A stretch of DNA of 36,466 bases, from the IMG/VR virus record IMGVR_UViG_3300023174_000378, positions 1 through 36,466 of that record; one strand, given 5' to 3'. Made by a program: the position numbers and the translations under genes. Position 1 is the first letter of the stretch; each line of letters starts with the position of its first letter. The notes beneath the pieces are model-generated. The model ran no database searches. It was not told the origin of the DNA and worked only from the letters and a program-made list of their open reading frames with translations. The stretch is from a virus. Of this stretch, positions 1 to 7,337 are shown piece by piece.

Positions 1-13
1 GCAGAAAAAGAAT

Positions 14-439
14 ATGGCTACCTCTATACATCTTAAACTCCTCGCGGTATTGTTCTTGTTCGCGGGTTGCGGCAAGAAGACCATCACTCAGATTGAGTAC
101 CGGACCCGGGTTGACATTCAGCGCGACACCGTGCAGATGCCGACGTATGTGGAGACCATTGTGCCATCGCCGTGCGACACCAATGGCATCCTAAAGGACT
201 TTAAGTTCGAGACCCAGGCCGGTCCGGCGAAGGTGAAGCTAGAGACCGACGGAACCAAAATAATTGTCAGGGTAAAGACCGACACTATTGTCAAGAGCTA
301 CCGGGCGTTGTCGGACACGGTCTATGTGAACACAACGGAAATTCAAGTCAAGAGGGTCACGCCGAGGTGGGCCTGGCAGCTGTTGGTGTCCAATATAATT
401 GTGGCTCTTGGGATTTTACTATATTTGCGTTTGAAATGA
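14..439 (+). CDS. Predicted unimolecular spanin (u-spanin) lipoprotein
   Basis: 141 aa. Residues 1-19 form a lipoprotein signal: a hydrophobic stretch ending in FAGC, with Cys19 as the likely lipidated residue. Residues 119-138 form one C-terminal transmembrane helix followed by the basic tail RLK. The region between is predicted beta-rich, with alternating polar and Val/Thr/Ile residues and no long coiled coil. An outer-membrane lipid anchor plus an inner-membrane helix in one chain is the known architecture of u-spanins such as phage T1 gp11, of similar length, which fuse the two membranes at the last step of lysis. The stop overlaps the next start (ATGA at 436). No holin or endolysin is visible in the window; they may lie upstream. 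An ordinary phage lipoprotein is the alternative. Confidence 0.7.
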   Translation: MATSIHLKLLAVLFLFAGCGKKTITQIEYRTRVDIQRDTVQMPTYVETIVPSPCDTNGILKDFKFETQAGPAKVKLETDGTKIIVRVKTDTIVKSYRALSDTVYVNTTEIQVKRVTPRWAWQLLVSNIIVALGILLYLRLK

Positions 440-684
440 AAAAGTCAAGGGTATACTTGAAGGAATTGCTTTCGGTGCCAAAGGTGACGCCAGGGCGATT
501 CTCTCACAAGTACAACCCCATCGACATCATGGCCAACGGGCGCAAGATTGCCGAGGCGACCGGTGGAGAGTATATCTTTAACCCAAAGCAAGTATCAACC
601 ATAAAGAGGCTTGTCTCGAAGAACGACAAGACAGGTCTCCATTCCTATGTTCGTTCACTCATCCAAAAATTTGAAAAACCATGA
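436..684 (+). CDS. Small conserved phage protein, function unknown
   Basis: 82 aa when started at the ATG at 436, which overlaps the spanin stop as ATGA. The reading frame is open from 367, but that start would overlap the upstream gene by 73 bases. The protein is basic. It carries a central segment NPIDIMANGRKIAEATGGEY followed by IFNPKQ, of a style I have seen in small proteins of phage structural regions, and a Lys/Arg-rich helical C-terminus. No signal peptide or membrane segment is visible. Its stop overlaps the next small gene by four bases (ATGA at 681), so translation is probably coupled. It may be a minor virion protein, but that rests on context only. Confidence 0.6.
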   Translation: MKKSRVYLKELLSVPKVTPGRFSHKYNPIDIMANGRKIAEATGGEYIFNPKQVSTIKRLVSKNDKTGLHSYVRSLIQKFEKP

Positions 685-794
685 AAAAGAAGCCAGCACC
701 CAAAAAGAAAATGTCCGCTAAAGAAATGGAGGCTATGAAGAAAGCCCAAATGTCTACCATGAAGTATGGTGGTAAAATGAAGAAGTCATGCTAA
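681..794 (+). CDS. Very small Lys/Met-rich protein (37 aa)
   Basis: This 37-codon ORF starts with MKKKPAPKKKM and ends KYGGKMKKSC. It fills an otherwise unoccupied gap between two genes. It overlaps the upstream gene by ATGA and the downstream gene by seven bases, which is what a translationally coupled gene would look like. The protein is extremely basic and has seven methionines. Short KYGG-type Lys-rich proteins occur near the structural genes of other environmental phages, but no function is known to me. It could bind nucleic acid or be a minor capsid component. Only the overlaps and position support it being a gene. Confidence 0.55.
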   Translation: MKKKPAPKKKMSAKEMEAMKKAQMSTMKYGGKMKKSC

Positions 795-1033
795 ATAAGA
801 AGAACCCATTAGCGAAATGCTATCAAAATGGGGGCAAATTAAAAGGCAAGTCAAAGACCGCATGGTCTGATGACGTTCGTAATCCGGAGAACAGGGAGTA
901 TGTCAATGAAACGGCAAATGACCTTGGGGTAAAGAAAAGGAAAGTCACACAAAGGCAGTTCAATGAGCGCTATGCTGAAACTTTGGATAGCTCTTATGCC
1001 GCTAGTTTGCCCTATCTCAAAAAGAAAAAGTAA
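788..1033 (+). CDS. Small basic hypothetical protein (81 aa)
   Basis: 81 aa, Lys/Arg-rich, ending LPYLKKKK. It has no membrane segment or recognised motif. The N-terminus MLNKKNPLAKCYQNGGKL has a KCYQNGG element resembling short Gly/Lys-rich leaders in neighbouring small proteins. The gene overlaps its upstream neighbour by seven bases, and its TAA shares a base with the next ATG (TAATG at 1031-1035), which supports it being a real member of this packed operon. I do not recognise the family. The opposite-strand ORF covering it is a shadow. Confidence 0.6.
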   Translation: MLNKKNPLAKCYQNGGKLKGKSKTAWSDDVRNPENREYVNETANDLGVKKRKVTQRQFNERYAETLDSSYAASLPYLKKKK

Positions 1034-1593
1034 TGCCCAAGATAAGCACATACCCAACCGTAACTCCTGCGGACAGCGACCTTATTCTTATTAGTGACGC
1101 TAATGATAGTAGCAATACTAAGAATGTTACTATATCCTCGCTGAGGTCCGGATTGTCAGCCTATACCGAGATTTACAACAATTCAACCGGAAACTCTACG
1201 AGTATTGCTGTTCAAGGGTTTTTTTACAAAATGGCCGCAAGTACAGCTCAAGGGCTAACCAATGACGCGTCATTGACTATGGACGTAGCAGGGCGAGTTA
1301 CCAACACCGGAGCAACAAGGACTTTTGCCATTACCTATTCCGCTTCGGCAACAACTGCATCTGGAAACAATCAACATATCATGTTTCGATTGGCCAAAAA
1401 TGGAACCACAATAAGTTATAGCGAAACAGACACAGTAACAATTAGTGGCCCTAACTCAAAAGCTTCAAGCGTTTCTAATACTGTTCTTGTTCAATTATTA
1501 GCAAACGACTATATTGAAATTTGGTGCACAAACAACACGTCAACAAATGCCGTCGTTTTGGAGCATCTTAATCTAGTACTAAGACAAATCTAA
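1033..1593 (+). CDS. Beta-rich virion surface protein, head-fibre or fibre-like candidate
   Basis: 186 aa. The N-terminal 35 residues follow a recurrent pattern in phage fibre and surface proteins: a Pro/Ala/Asp stretch leading to DLILISDAN, a Thr/Lys spacer and VTISSL, thought to be a capsid- or tail-attachment segment. The remaining ~140 residues are Ser/Thr/Asn-rich with alternating hydrophobic residues and end in a beta-strand pattern (VLEHLNLVLRQI), consistent with a trimeric jelly-roll (TNF/C1q-like) head. It overlaps both neighbours by TAATG. Its position upstream of the terminase, not with the tail genes, favours a capsid-attached fibre or decoration. This is inference from composition and the N-terminal motif. 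Confidence 0.55.
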   Translation: MPKISTYPTVTPADSDLILISDANDSSNTKNVTISSLRSGLSAYTEIYNNSTGNSTSIAVQGFFYKMAASTAQGLTNDASLTMDVAGRVTNTGATRTFAITYSASATTASGNNQHIMFRLAKNGTTISYSETDTVTISGPNSKASSVSNTVLVQLLANDYIEIWCTNNTSTNAVVLEHLNLVLRQI

Positions 1594-1814
1594 TGGACAT
1601 CCGGAAAATCTCAATCGGGCAGGACTACAAGACTGCCATGCACTACATTGTCAATCAACCGGTGCTTAATGGCGACTATCTAGTCCACTTGATTAAGATG
1701 TCCGATGGAGGTGGGGCCAAGGTCTTTATTTGCTCAAAAAAGAACGAGATTTTTCTTTGGAAAGAGTTTTCCGCATCAATGCCTATTTCATTTGAATACA
1801 ATATTTCATTTTAA
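1593..1814 (+). CDS. Conserved small hypothetical protein (73 aa)
   Basis: 73 aa, starting MDIRKISIGQDYKTAMHYIV. It contains a hydrophobic beta-like core around residues 28-60, a Gly-rich turn (SDGGGAKVF) and an aromatic C-terminus. It has no signal peptide, transmembrane helix or catalytic motif. Its start overlaps the upstream stop as TAATG, and its own TAA overlaps the next ATG the same way, so it is embedded in a coupled series. I do not recognise a function. The DYKTAMHYIV segment looks like one I associate with short proteins beside terminase genes in Bacteroidota phages, but I cannot verify that here. Confidence 0.6.
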   Translation: MDIRKISIGQDYKTAMHYIVNQPVLNGDYLVHLIKMSDGGGAKVFICSKKNEIFLWKEFSASMPISFEYNISF

Positions 1815-2380
1815 TGCGTTCACCGTTTCAGTTCATCGTGCGTCCGCGCGATACGAAACGATACGATAATACCCGTAAATACGGCGATATTGACTTTATC
1901 GTAAGCGTTTCTCAAGAGGACCACCGATTTTCAAATCGCTATGCGGAAGTAGTAAGCACTCCGCTTATGTACGATGGCCCCATAAAAGCCGGGGACACTC
2001 TCATTGTGCATCACAATGTTTTCCGGTTTTATTATGACATGTATGGTCGCCAAAAAAGCGGTAAGTCATTTTTATTTGATGACTTGTTTATTTTGGATGA
2101 AGACCAATTTTATCTTTTTAAAGGCAATGATGGAGAGTGGAAAGCTCACTCTAAATACTGCTTTGTAAAACCGGCCGAGGTAAAAAAAGACTTTATTGCT
2201 AAAGTAAACAAGGAAGAAGACCTTGTTGGAACAATCCGATATATCAACGATGAATTATTGGCCGCCGGACTTTGTCCGGGCGATGAGGTCATTTACCAAC
2301 CGGAAAGTGAATATGAGTTCAATGTTGATGGCGAAAAGTTGTACCGCATGTTTACTAGTAATATCGCTGTATTACTATGA
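1814..2380 (+). CDS. Double GroES-like protein, possible phage co-chaperonin
   Basis: 188 aa with two halves that each resemble the GroES beta-barrel. Half 1 (residues ~42-102) has EVVSTP, then GPIKAGDTLIVHHNVF, then FLFDDLFIL. Half 2 (~138-188) has VGTIRY, then LCPGDEVIYQP, then FNVDGEKLYRMFTSNIAVLL. This matches the GroES order: a strand, the GD-x-V turn, a beta hairpin with a DGEE-like turn, and a terminal S-D-I-L-A-like strand. Phages such as T4 (gp31) encode their own GroES-like factor to help the host chaperonin fold the large capsid protein. The gene sits just before the terminase genes, overlapping the next by ATGA. The mobile-loop sequence for GroEL contact is not obvious. A structural beta-barrel protein unrelated to chaperonins is the alternative. 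Confidence 0.5.
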   Translation: MRSPFQFIVRPRDTKRYDNTRKYGDIDFIVSVSQEDHRFSNRYAEVVSTPLMYDGPIKAGDTLIVHHNVFRFYYDMYGRQKSGKSFLFDDLFILDEDQFYLFKGNDGEWKAHSKYCFVKPAEVKKDFIAKVNKEEDLVGTIRYINDELLAAGLCPGDEVIYQPESEYEFNVDGEKLYRMFTSNIAVLL

Positions 2381-2655
2381 GAAATCAATCTGAAGAACTT
2401 AAAAGGCAAATCATTGCTGCCGGATACAAGGCGGTCAAGCACTTGATAAAAGTAGCCGAAGAGGACATCATTACCGGCGGCGAAGGAGACATTAGCGCCG
2501 ACCGATTGAAGAACGCGGCGGCCACAAAGAAACTCGCTATTGTTGATGCCTTTGACATCTTGGCGCGAATACAATCCGAGCAAGAGATACTTGACTCTCC
2601 GTCGTTAAGGGCCAACGCTCAAAAACAGGGCTTTGCAGAAGGTAGAGCAAAATAG
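2377..2655 (+). CDS. terS: Probable terminase small subunit
   Basis: 92 aa, highly helical and charged, with a central segment (residues ~35-65) containing DRLKNAAATKKLAIVDAFDI. This is the type of short helical protein placed immediately before TerL in many Bacteroidota phages and annotated as the small terminase subunit, which recognises viral DNA and regulates TerL. It overlaps the GroES-like gene by ATGA and TerL by 23 bases. No classic helix-turn-helix is obvious by eye, so the call relies on position, size and the helical Lys/Ala-rich segment. Confidence 0.6.
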   Translation: MRNQSEELKRQIIAAGYKAVKHLIKVAEEDIITGGEGDISADRLKNAAATKKLAIVDAFDILARIQSEQEILDSPSLRANAQKQGFAEGRAK

Positions 2656-4873
2656 CGCGCTGTACAGGGTATTGCCCGCCCCTTCTACCGGTAAGAGGAA
2701 GAGGCGGTGGGACTATGGCTACGACCCGGAGTACGACATGGTCGTTATATCAAGGGACGGGACCATCGGGGACGTCTATGAAATCAGCGGATTAAAAATA
2801 GCGCTACCGGAAGCACCCGAAACATGCTACGAGAGAAGCACCAGGCCGGCAGACCAGTATTGGGAGCGATTTGCTTATCCACCTCAGCTCGAGAAGATAA
2901 AGACCATTTTCCAATGGCATGACATGCCTCGGGAGTTCAAGAGCATGTGGGTTGACTACATCGAGCGAGAGTTTGACCGGAGAGAGCAGGGATTTTGGTT
3001 TATGAACAATGGCATTAAGACCTACATGCCGGGCAGCTACTACATGTACCTGCAATGGACAAAGATTGACATCGGGCAGCCGGAATACCGGGAAGCCAAC
3101 CGGTTGTTCTTCATATTCTGGGAAGCATGCCTAGCGGACCCGAGGTGCTTTGGGATGTGCTATCTGAAGATTCGCCGTTCCGGGTTTTCATTTATGAGTT
3201 CGGCCATTGCGGTTCACATTGCTACGCTCTCGAGGGATTCCCGGGTGGGTATCCTTTCAAAGACCGGTACGGATGCCAAGAAGATGTTTACGGACAAAGT
3301 TGTCCCTATATCCGGAAACTATCCGTTCTTTTTCAAGCCTATTCAGGACGGCATGGACAAGCCAAAAACGGAGCTCGCGTTTAGGGTTCCGGCCTCAAAA
3401 ATCACGAAGAAGAACATGCACGAAGCATTTTCGGCTGACGACCCCGATGGCTTGAACACGACGATTGACTGGAGAAACACCGCGGACAACAGCTATGACG
3501 GGGAGAAGTTGGTTCTCTTGGTTCATGACGAATCCGGAAAGTGGGAAAAGCCGGAGAACATCCTCAACAACTGGCGCGTCACAAAGACGACGCTTAGGGT
3601 TGGTAGCCGGATTGTCGGTAAGTGCTTGATGGGCTCTACGGTAAACGCGCTGTCCAAAGGCGGCGGCAATTTCAAAGAGCTGTACGACGATTCTTGCGCC
3701 AGCAAAAGAAACGCCAATGGACAGACAAAGAGTGGACTCTATAAGTTTTTCGTGCCTATGGAGTGGAACTTTGAGGGGTACATTGACCAACACGGGTTTC
3801 CTGTTATGGAAACACCAAAAAAGAAAATCGTTGACCATTCCGGTCGGCAGATAGTCCTGGGCGCCATTAATTATTGGGAGAACGAGGTCAGTTCCTTGAA
3901 GCACGACCAAGATGCGTTGAACGAGTTTTACCGGCAGTTTCCCAGGACGGAGGCTCATGCGTTTCGCGATGAAAGCCGGCAGGCGTTGTTTAACCTCGCG
4001 AAAATCTATCAGCAAATTGACCATAACGACGGAATGATAAAGGGCCAACTCTTAACGAGGGGTGGCTTCCAATGGGAGAACGGAGTAAAGGACACAAAGG
4101 TCATTTGGGTCCCAAGCAACAACGGGAGATTCCTAGTGAGTTGGATTCCGCCGGCAAACCTGCAAAACCGGTTTACGGAAAAAAACGGCCGTAGGTATCC
4201 CGGAAACGAACATCTTGGCGCGTTTGGATGCGACTCCTATGACATTTCCGGGGTAGTTGGCGGCGGTGGTTCAAACGGGGCACTGCATGGCCTGACCAAG
4301 TTTCATATGGATTCTGATGCGCCAACCAATATGTTTTTCTTGGAATACATTGCCCGACCTCAAACCGCGGAGATATTCTTTGAAGACGTCTTGATGGCCC
4401 TTGTGTTTTATGGAATGCCAATGCTTGCGGAGAACAACAAAGCCAGGCTTTTGTACCACTTAAAGAACCGGGGGTACAGGGCTTACTCGCTGAATAGGCC
4501 GGACCGGCCGACGGCAAAGTTGTCAAAAACAGAGCTAGAACTCGGAGGAATACCGAATAGCAGTGAGGAAGTACGACAAGCGCATGCTTCAGCTATTGAG
4601 TCCTACATTGAAAAATACGTCGGATATGACACCGATGGGGTGTTCAGACACCCCTCTGAATGTGGGGATATGCCCTTTAACCGGACTTTATACGACTGGG
4701 CAATGTTCAATATAATGGACAGAACCAAGCATGACGCATCAATTAGCTCAGGTTTAGCCATCATGGCAACCCAAAAGCACCTGTATGTGCCTGAAATGAA
4801 GAGCTCCAAAATAAGTGTTAACTTTACGCGATACAACAACTCCGGCCGATTAAGCCAAATCATAACTAAATGA
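2633..4873 (+). CDS. terL: Terminase large subunit (packaging ATPase/nuclease)
   Basis: 746 aa, normal for the crAss-like type. The N-terminal ATPase shows a Walker-A-like KIRRSGFSF (residues 179-187) in which the usual lysine is replaced by Phe, Walker B LVLLVHDE (293-300) with catalytic Glu300, and a coupling motif MGSTVN (333-338). The C-terminal RNase-H-type nuclease shows FGCDSYD (531-537, Asp534), AENN (Glu600) and LYDW (Asp689) as likely metal ligands. The enzyme translocates DNA through the portal and cuts it. The only start that keeps the conserved-looking RRWDYGYDPEYD segment is a TTG at 2633, inside terS; the next ATG, at 2738, would delete it. The stop overlaps the portal start (ATGA). 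Confidence 0.93.
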   Translation: MQKVEQNSALYRVLPAPSTGKRKRRWDYGYDPEYDMVVISRDGTIGDVYEISGLKIALPEAPETCYERSTRPADQYWERFAYPPQLEKIKTIFQWHDMPREFKSMWVDYIEREFDRREQGFWFMNNGIKTYMPGSYYMYLQWTKIDIGQPEYREANRLFFIFWEACLADPRCFGMCYLKIRRSGFSFMSSAIAVHIATLSRDSRVGILSKTGTDAKKMFTDKVVPISGNYPFFFKPIQDGMDKPKTELAFRVPASKITKKNMHEAFSADDPDGLNTTIDWRNTADNSYDGEKLVLLVHDESGKWEKPENILNNWRVTKTTLRVGSRIVGKCLMGSTVNALSKGGGNFKELYDDSCASKRNANGQTKSGLYKFFVPMEWNFEGYIDQHGFPVMETPKKKIVDHSGRQIVLGAINYWENEVSSLKHDQDALNEFYRQFPRTEAHAFRDESRQALFNLAKIYQQIDHNDGMIKGQLLTRGGFQWENGVKDTKVIWVPSNNGRFLVSWIPPANLQNRFTEKNGRRYPGNEHLGAFGCDSYDISGVVGGGGSNGALHGLTKFHMDSDAPTNMFFLEYIARPQTAEIFFEDVLMALVFYGMPMLAENNKARLLYHLKNRGYRAYSLNRPDRPTAKLSKTELELGGIPNSSEEVRQAHASAIESYIEKYVGYDTDGVFRHPSECGDMPFNRTLYDWAMFNIMDRTKHDASISSGLAIMATQKHLYVPEMKSSKISVNFTRYNNSGRLSQIITK
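4637..4654. repeat. Copy 1 of the GGGGTGT/ACACCCC hairpin (inside terL)
   Basis: GGGGTGT, loop TCAG, ACACCCC: a seven-base-pair perfect stem with a four-base loop, encoding DGVFRHPS near the TerL C-terminus. No T-tract follows. The same stem occurs at 9923, 26912 and 35538. Confidence 0.8.
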
Positions 4874-7305
4874 GCGACATTCAGCCCATCATAAACGCGC
4901 AGTATTTCCCTAATCAGTTTGTTTCTGACGCGGAAAAGAGCACCGAGGCGTTTGGGTTAAGAATTGGCCAAGCCATTCAGTACGAATGGTTTAGGAGGGA
5001 CTCTCGCTCCGGAAGGTTTTACTCTCAATGGAGGGACTTTCACTACCTAAGGCTTTATGCGAGGGGCGAGCAATCGGTTGAAAAGTATAAAAATGAAATG
5101 TCCACAAATGGGGATTTGTCCTATCTAAATCTAGACTGGACGCCGGTTCCTATTTTGCCAAAATTTGTTGACATCGTTGTAAACGGCATGTCGGATAGGT
5201 TTTTCAAGATTAAGGCTTTTGCCCAAGACGGCATGTCTTCTTCTCGGAGAAACCGGTATCAAGACATGATTGAAACTCAGATGGCCGGTAAAGAGCTATT
5301 TATGAGTCTTCAAAAAAACATGGGCATTAATGGATTTGCCATTAATCCAGAAGATTTGCCGGAAAACGACCAAGAGCTGCAACTCTACATGCAACTCAAC
5401 TATAAGCCGGCTATTGAGATTGCCGAAGAAGAGGCTATTTCCACTGTTTTAGAAGACAACCGGTACAGCGACCTAAGAAAAAGAGTTGACTACGACCTTA
5501 CCGTTTTAGGTATTGGGATGTGTAAGCATCAATTTTATCCCGGTGACGGCATACGAGTTGAGTATGTTGACCCAGCAAATGTGGTTTACAGCTATACCGA
5601 AGACCCTTATTTTAGGGATTGCTTTTATTGGGGTGAAATCAAAACAGTTCCATTGACTGAACTTCCTAAAATAAAACCGGGTTTAAGCAACGAGCAACTT
5701 GAAGAAATATCCAAGTACAGTCAAGCTTGGTACGACTACTATAATGTATCTCAATTTTATGACAATAGCCTTTTTAAAAGCGATACCGCTACACTTCTTT
5801 TCTTTAATTACAAGACCACTAAGACGTTTGTTTACAAAAAGAAAAAGCTTGACAACGGCGGAGAAAGAATAATCGAGAAAGACGAAAACTTTAATCCTCC
5901 CGAAGAAATGATGGAGGAGCAAGGATTTGAGCGCGTCACAAAGACTATTGACGTTTGGTATGAGGGCATTATGGTTATGGGGACCAACATCATGCTTAAA
6001 TGGCAGGTGATGGAGAACATGGTACGCCCTAAGTCCGCATCCCAGAATGCTGTTCCAAATTATGTAGCATGTGCTCCGAGGATGTACAAAGGCAATATTG
6101 AGTCCTTAGTACGCCGGATGATTCCGTTTGCAGACCTTATCCAGCTGACGCACCTAAAGCTCCAGCAGGTAGTTGCCCGTATGGTTCCGGACGGTGTTTT
6201 TCTTGATGCTGATGGCGTCAACGACGTTGACCTCGGAAACGGCCAGGCATACAATCCGGAGGACGCTTTGAGGCTTTACTTCCAAACCGGTAGTGTCGTA
6301 GGGCGTAGTTATACGCAAGATGGCGAGTTCAACAATGCCCGGATTCCCATTCAGGAACTTAACTCAAGTTCCGGCCAGCAAAAAATGGCGGCTCTTATCG
6401 GGAACTATAACCATTACTTAGGAATGATTAGGGCCGTAACCGGCCTTAATGAAGCGAGGGATGGCACTGTCCCCGATTCTCGGTCGTTGGTTGGTGTGCA
6501 GAAACTTGCCGCAATGAACTCCAATACGGCAACACGGCACATCCTGGATGCGTCTGTGTACATAACAAAAAGCCTTTCAGAAGCTTTGACATGCCGAATC
6601 TCGGATGTGCTTGAGTATGCCCCATTTAAGGAAGAGTTTATTTCTCAGATAGGTCGCTACAACGTGGCGTTGCTTGATGAAATAAAGGACTTGTACATTT
6701 ATGACTTTGGCATATTCATTGAGGTTGCTCCGGACGAAGAAGAAAGAAGCCAAATGGAGGCCAATATTCAGATGGCGTTACAAAAAGGCGACATTAATCT
6801 TGAAGACGCGATTGATATTCGCGAGATAAAGAATATCAAGATGGCCAATCAGCTTCTCAAGCTGAAACGCCGAAAGAACCTTGAGAACCTTCAGGCCAAC
6901 GAAATGCAAAAGCAACAAATGGCTATTCAAGGGAATATGGAAACTCAACGGATGGCTGCTCAAACGACTATGATGAAGGTCAATGCGCAGGCCGAGGCCG
7001 ACATGAAGGTCAAACAAGCGGAGGTTGCTTTTGAGATTGAGCGAATGAAGGCCGAGGTTGAGGCGAAGAGCTTGCTAATGCAGCGAGAGTTCGAGTATAA
7101 TATTCAACTCGCTGAAATGCAGGGCAAAACTTTGTCCGAACGAGAATCTGCCAGAGAAAGGGAAAAGGCAAAACGCATAGGTCTTCAGAATACGCAACAA
7201 TCAAAGCTTATTGACCAACGTAAGAATAATCTACCCCCAGTATCATTTGAATCAAACGAGGATAGCCTAGATGGCTTTGATTTGGCCGAATTTAGCCCTC
7301 GTTAA
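4870..7305 (+). CDS. Portal protein
   Basis: 811 aa, directly after TerL with an ATGA overlap. The protein forms the dodecameric ring at the capsid vertex through which DNA passes. The first ~140 residues hold the segment WTPVPILPKFVDIVVNGMSD, typical of large crAss-like/podoviral portals. The middle contains alternating beta segments (for example RVEYVDPANVVYSYTEDPYF) of the wing and stem region. A conserved-looking LTHLKLQQVVARMVPDGVFL precedes a Gly/Asn-rich stretch and an RAVTGLNEARDG motif. Residues ~660-780 are a long Gln/Met/Glu/Lys coiled coil, suited to the helical barrel reaching into the capsid. No membrane segment or truncation is seen. Confidence 0.9.
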   Translation: MSDIQPIINAQYFPNQFVSDAEKSTEAFGLRIGQAIQYEWFRRDSRSGRFYSQWRDFHYLRLYARGEQSVEKYKNEMSTNGDLSYLNLDWTPVPILPKFVDIVVNGMSDRFFKIKAFAQDGMSSSRRNRYQDMIETQMAGKELFMSLQKNMGINGFAINPEDLPENDQELQLYMQLNYKPAIEIAEEEAISTVLEDNRYSDLRKRVDYDLTVLGIGMCKHQFYPGDGIRVEYVDPANVVYSYTEDPYFRDCFYWGEIKTVPLTELPKIKPGLSNEQLEEISKYSQAWYDYYNVSQFYDNSLFKSDTATLLFFNYKTTKTFVYKKKKLDNGGERIIEKDENFNPPEEMMEEQGFERVTKTIDVWYEGIMVMGTNIMLKWQVMENMVRPKSASQNAVPNYVACAPRMYKGNIESLVRRMIPFADLIQLTHLKLQQVVARMVPDGVFLDADGVNDVDLGNGQAYNPEDALRLYFQTGSVVGRSYTQDGEFNNARIPIQELNSSSGQQKMAALIGNYNHYLGMIRAVTGLNEARDGTVPDSRSLVGVQKLAAMNSNTATRHILDASVYITKSLSEALTCRISDVLEYAPFKEEFISQIGRYNVALLDEIKDLYIYDFGIFIEVAPDEEERSQMEANIQMALQKGDINLEDAIDIREIKNIKMANQLLKLKRRKNLENLQANEMQKQQMAIQGNMETQRMAAQTTMMKVNAQAEADMKVKQAEVAFEIERMKAEVEAKSLLMQREFEYNIQLAEMQGKTLSERESAREREKAKRIGLQNTQQSKLIDQRKNNLPPVSFESNEDSLDGFDLAEFSPR

Positions 7306-7320
7306 TTTTTTATATCTTTG
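7291..7320 (+). promoter_or_regulatory. Bacteroidota-type promoter before the scaffold gene
   Basis: The -7 element TATCTTTG (7313-7320) matches TAnnTTTG exactly, and a partial -33 element TTTAG lies at 7291, 18 bases upstream. The scaffold ATG begins 17 bases after the box, so the mRNA leader would be about 10-14 nt. It would give extra transcription of scaffold and capsid genes. Confidence 0.65.
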
Positions 7321-7337
7321 CAACTTAATTTAATCTT

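Noticed and set aside
367-435. Upstream start for the 82-aa protein
   Set aside because: It would overlap the spanin by 73 bases, while the ATG at 436 gives a four-base coupled overlap and a natural N-terminus.
3395-4048. 217-aa ORF on the minus strand in terL
   Set aside because: It is a shadow of a GC-rich, strongly conserved gene with clear terminase motifs on the plus strand.
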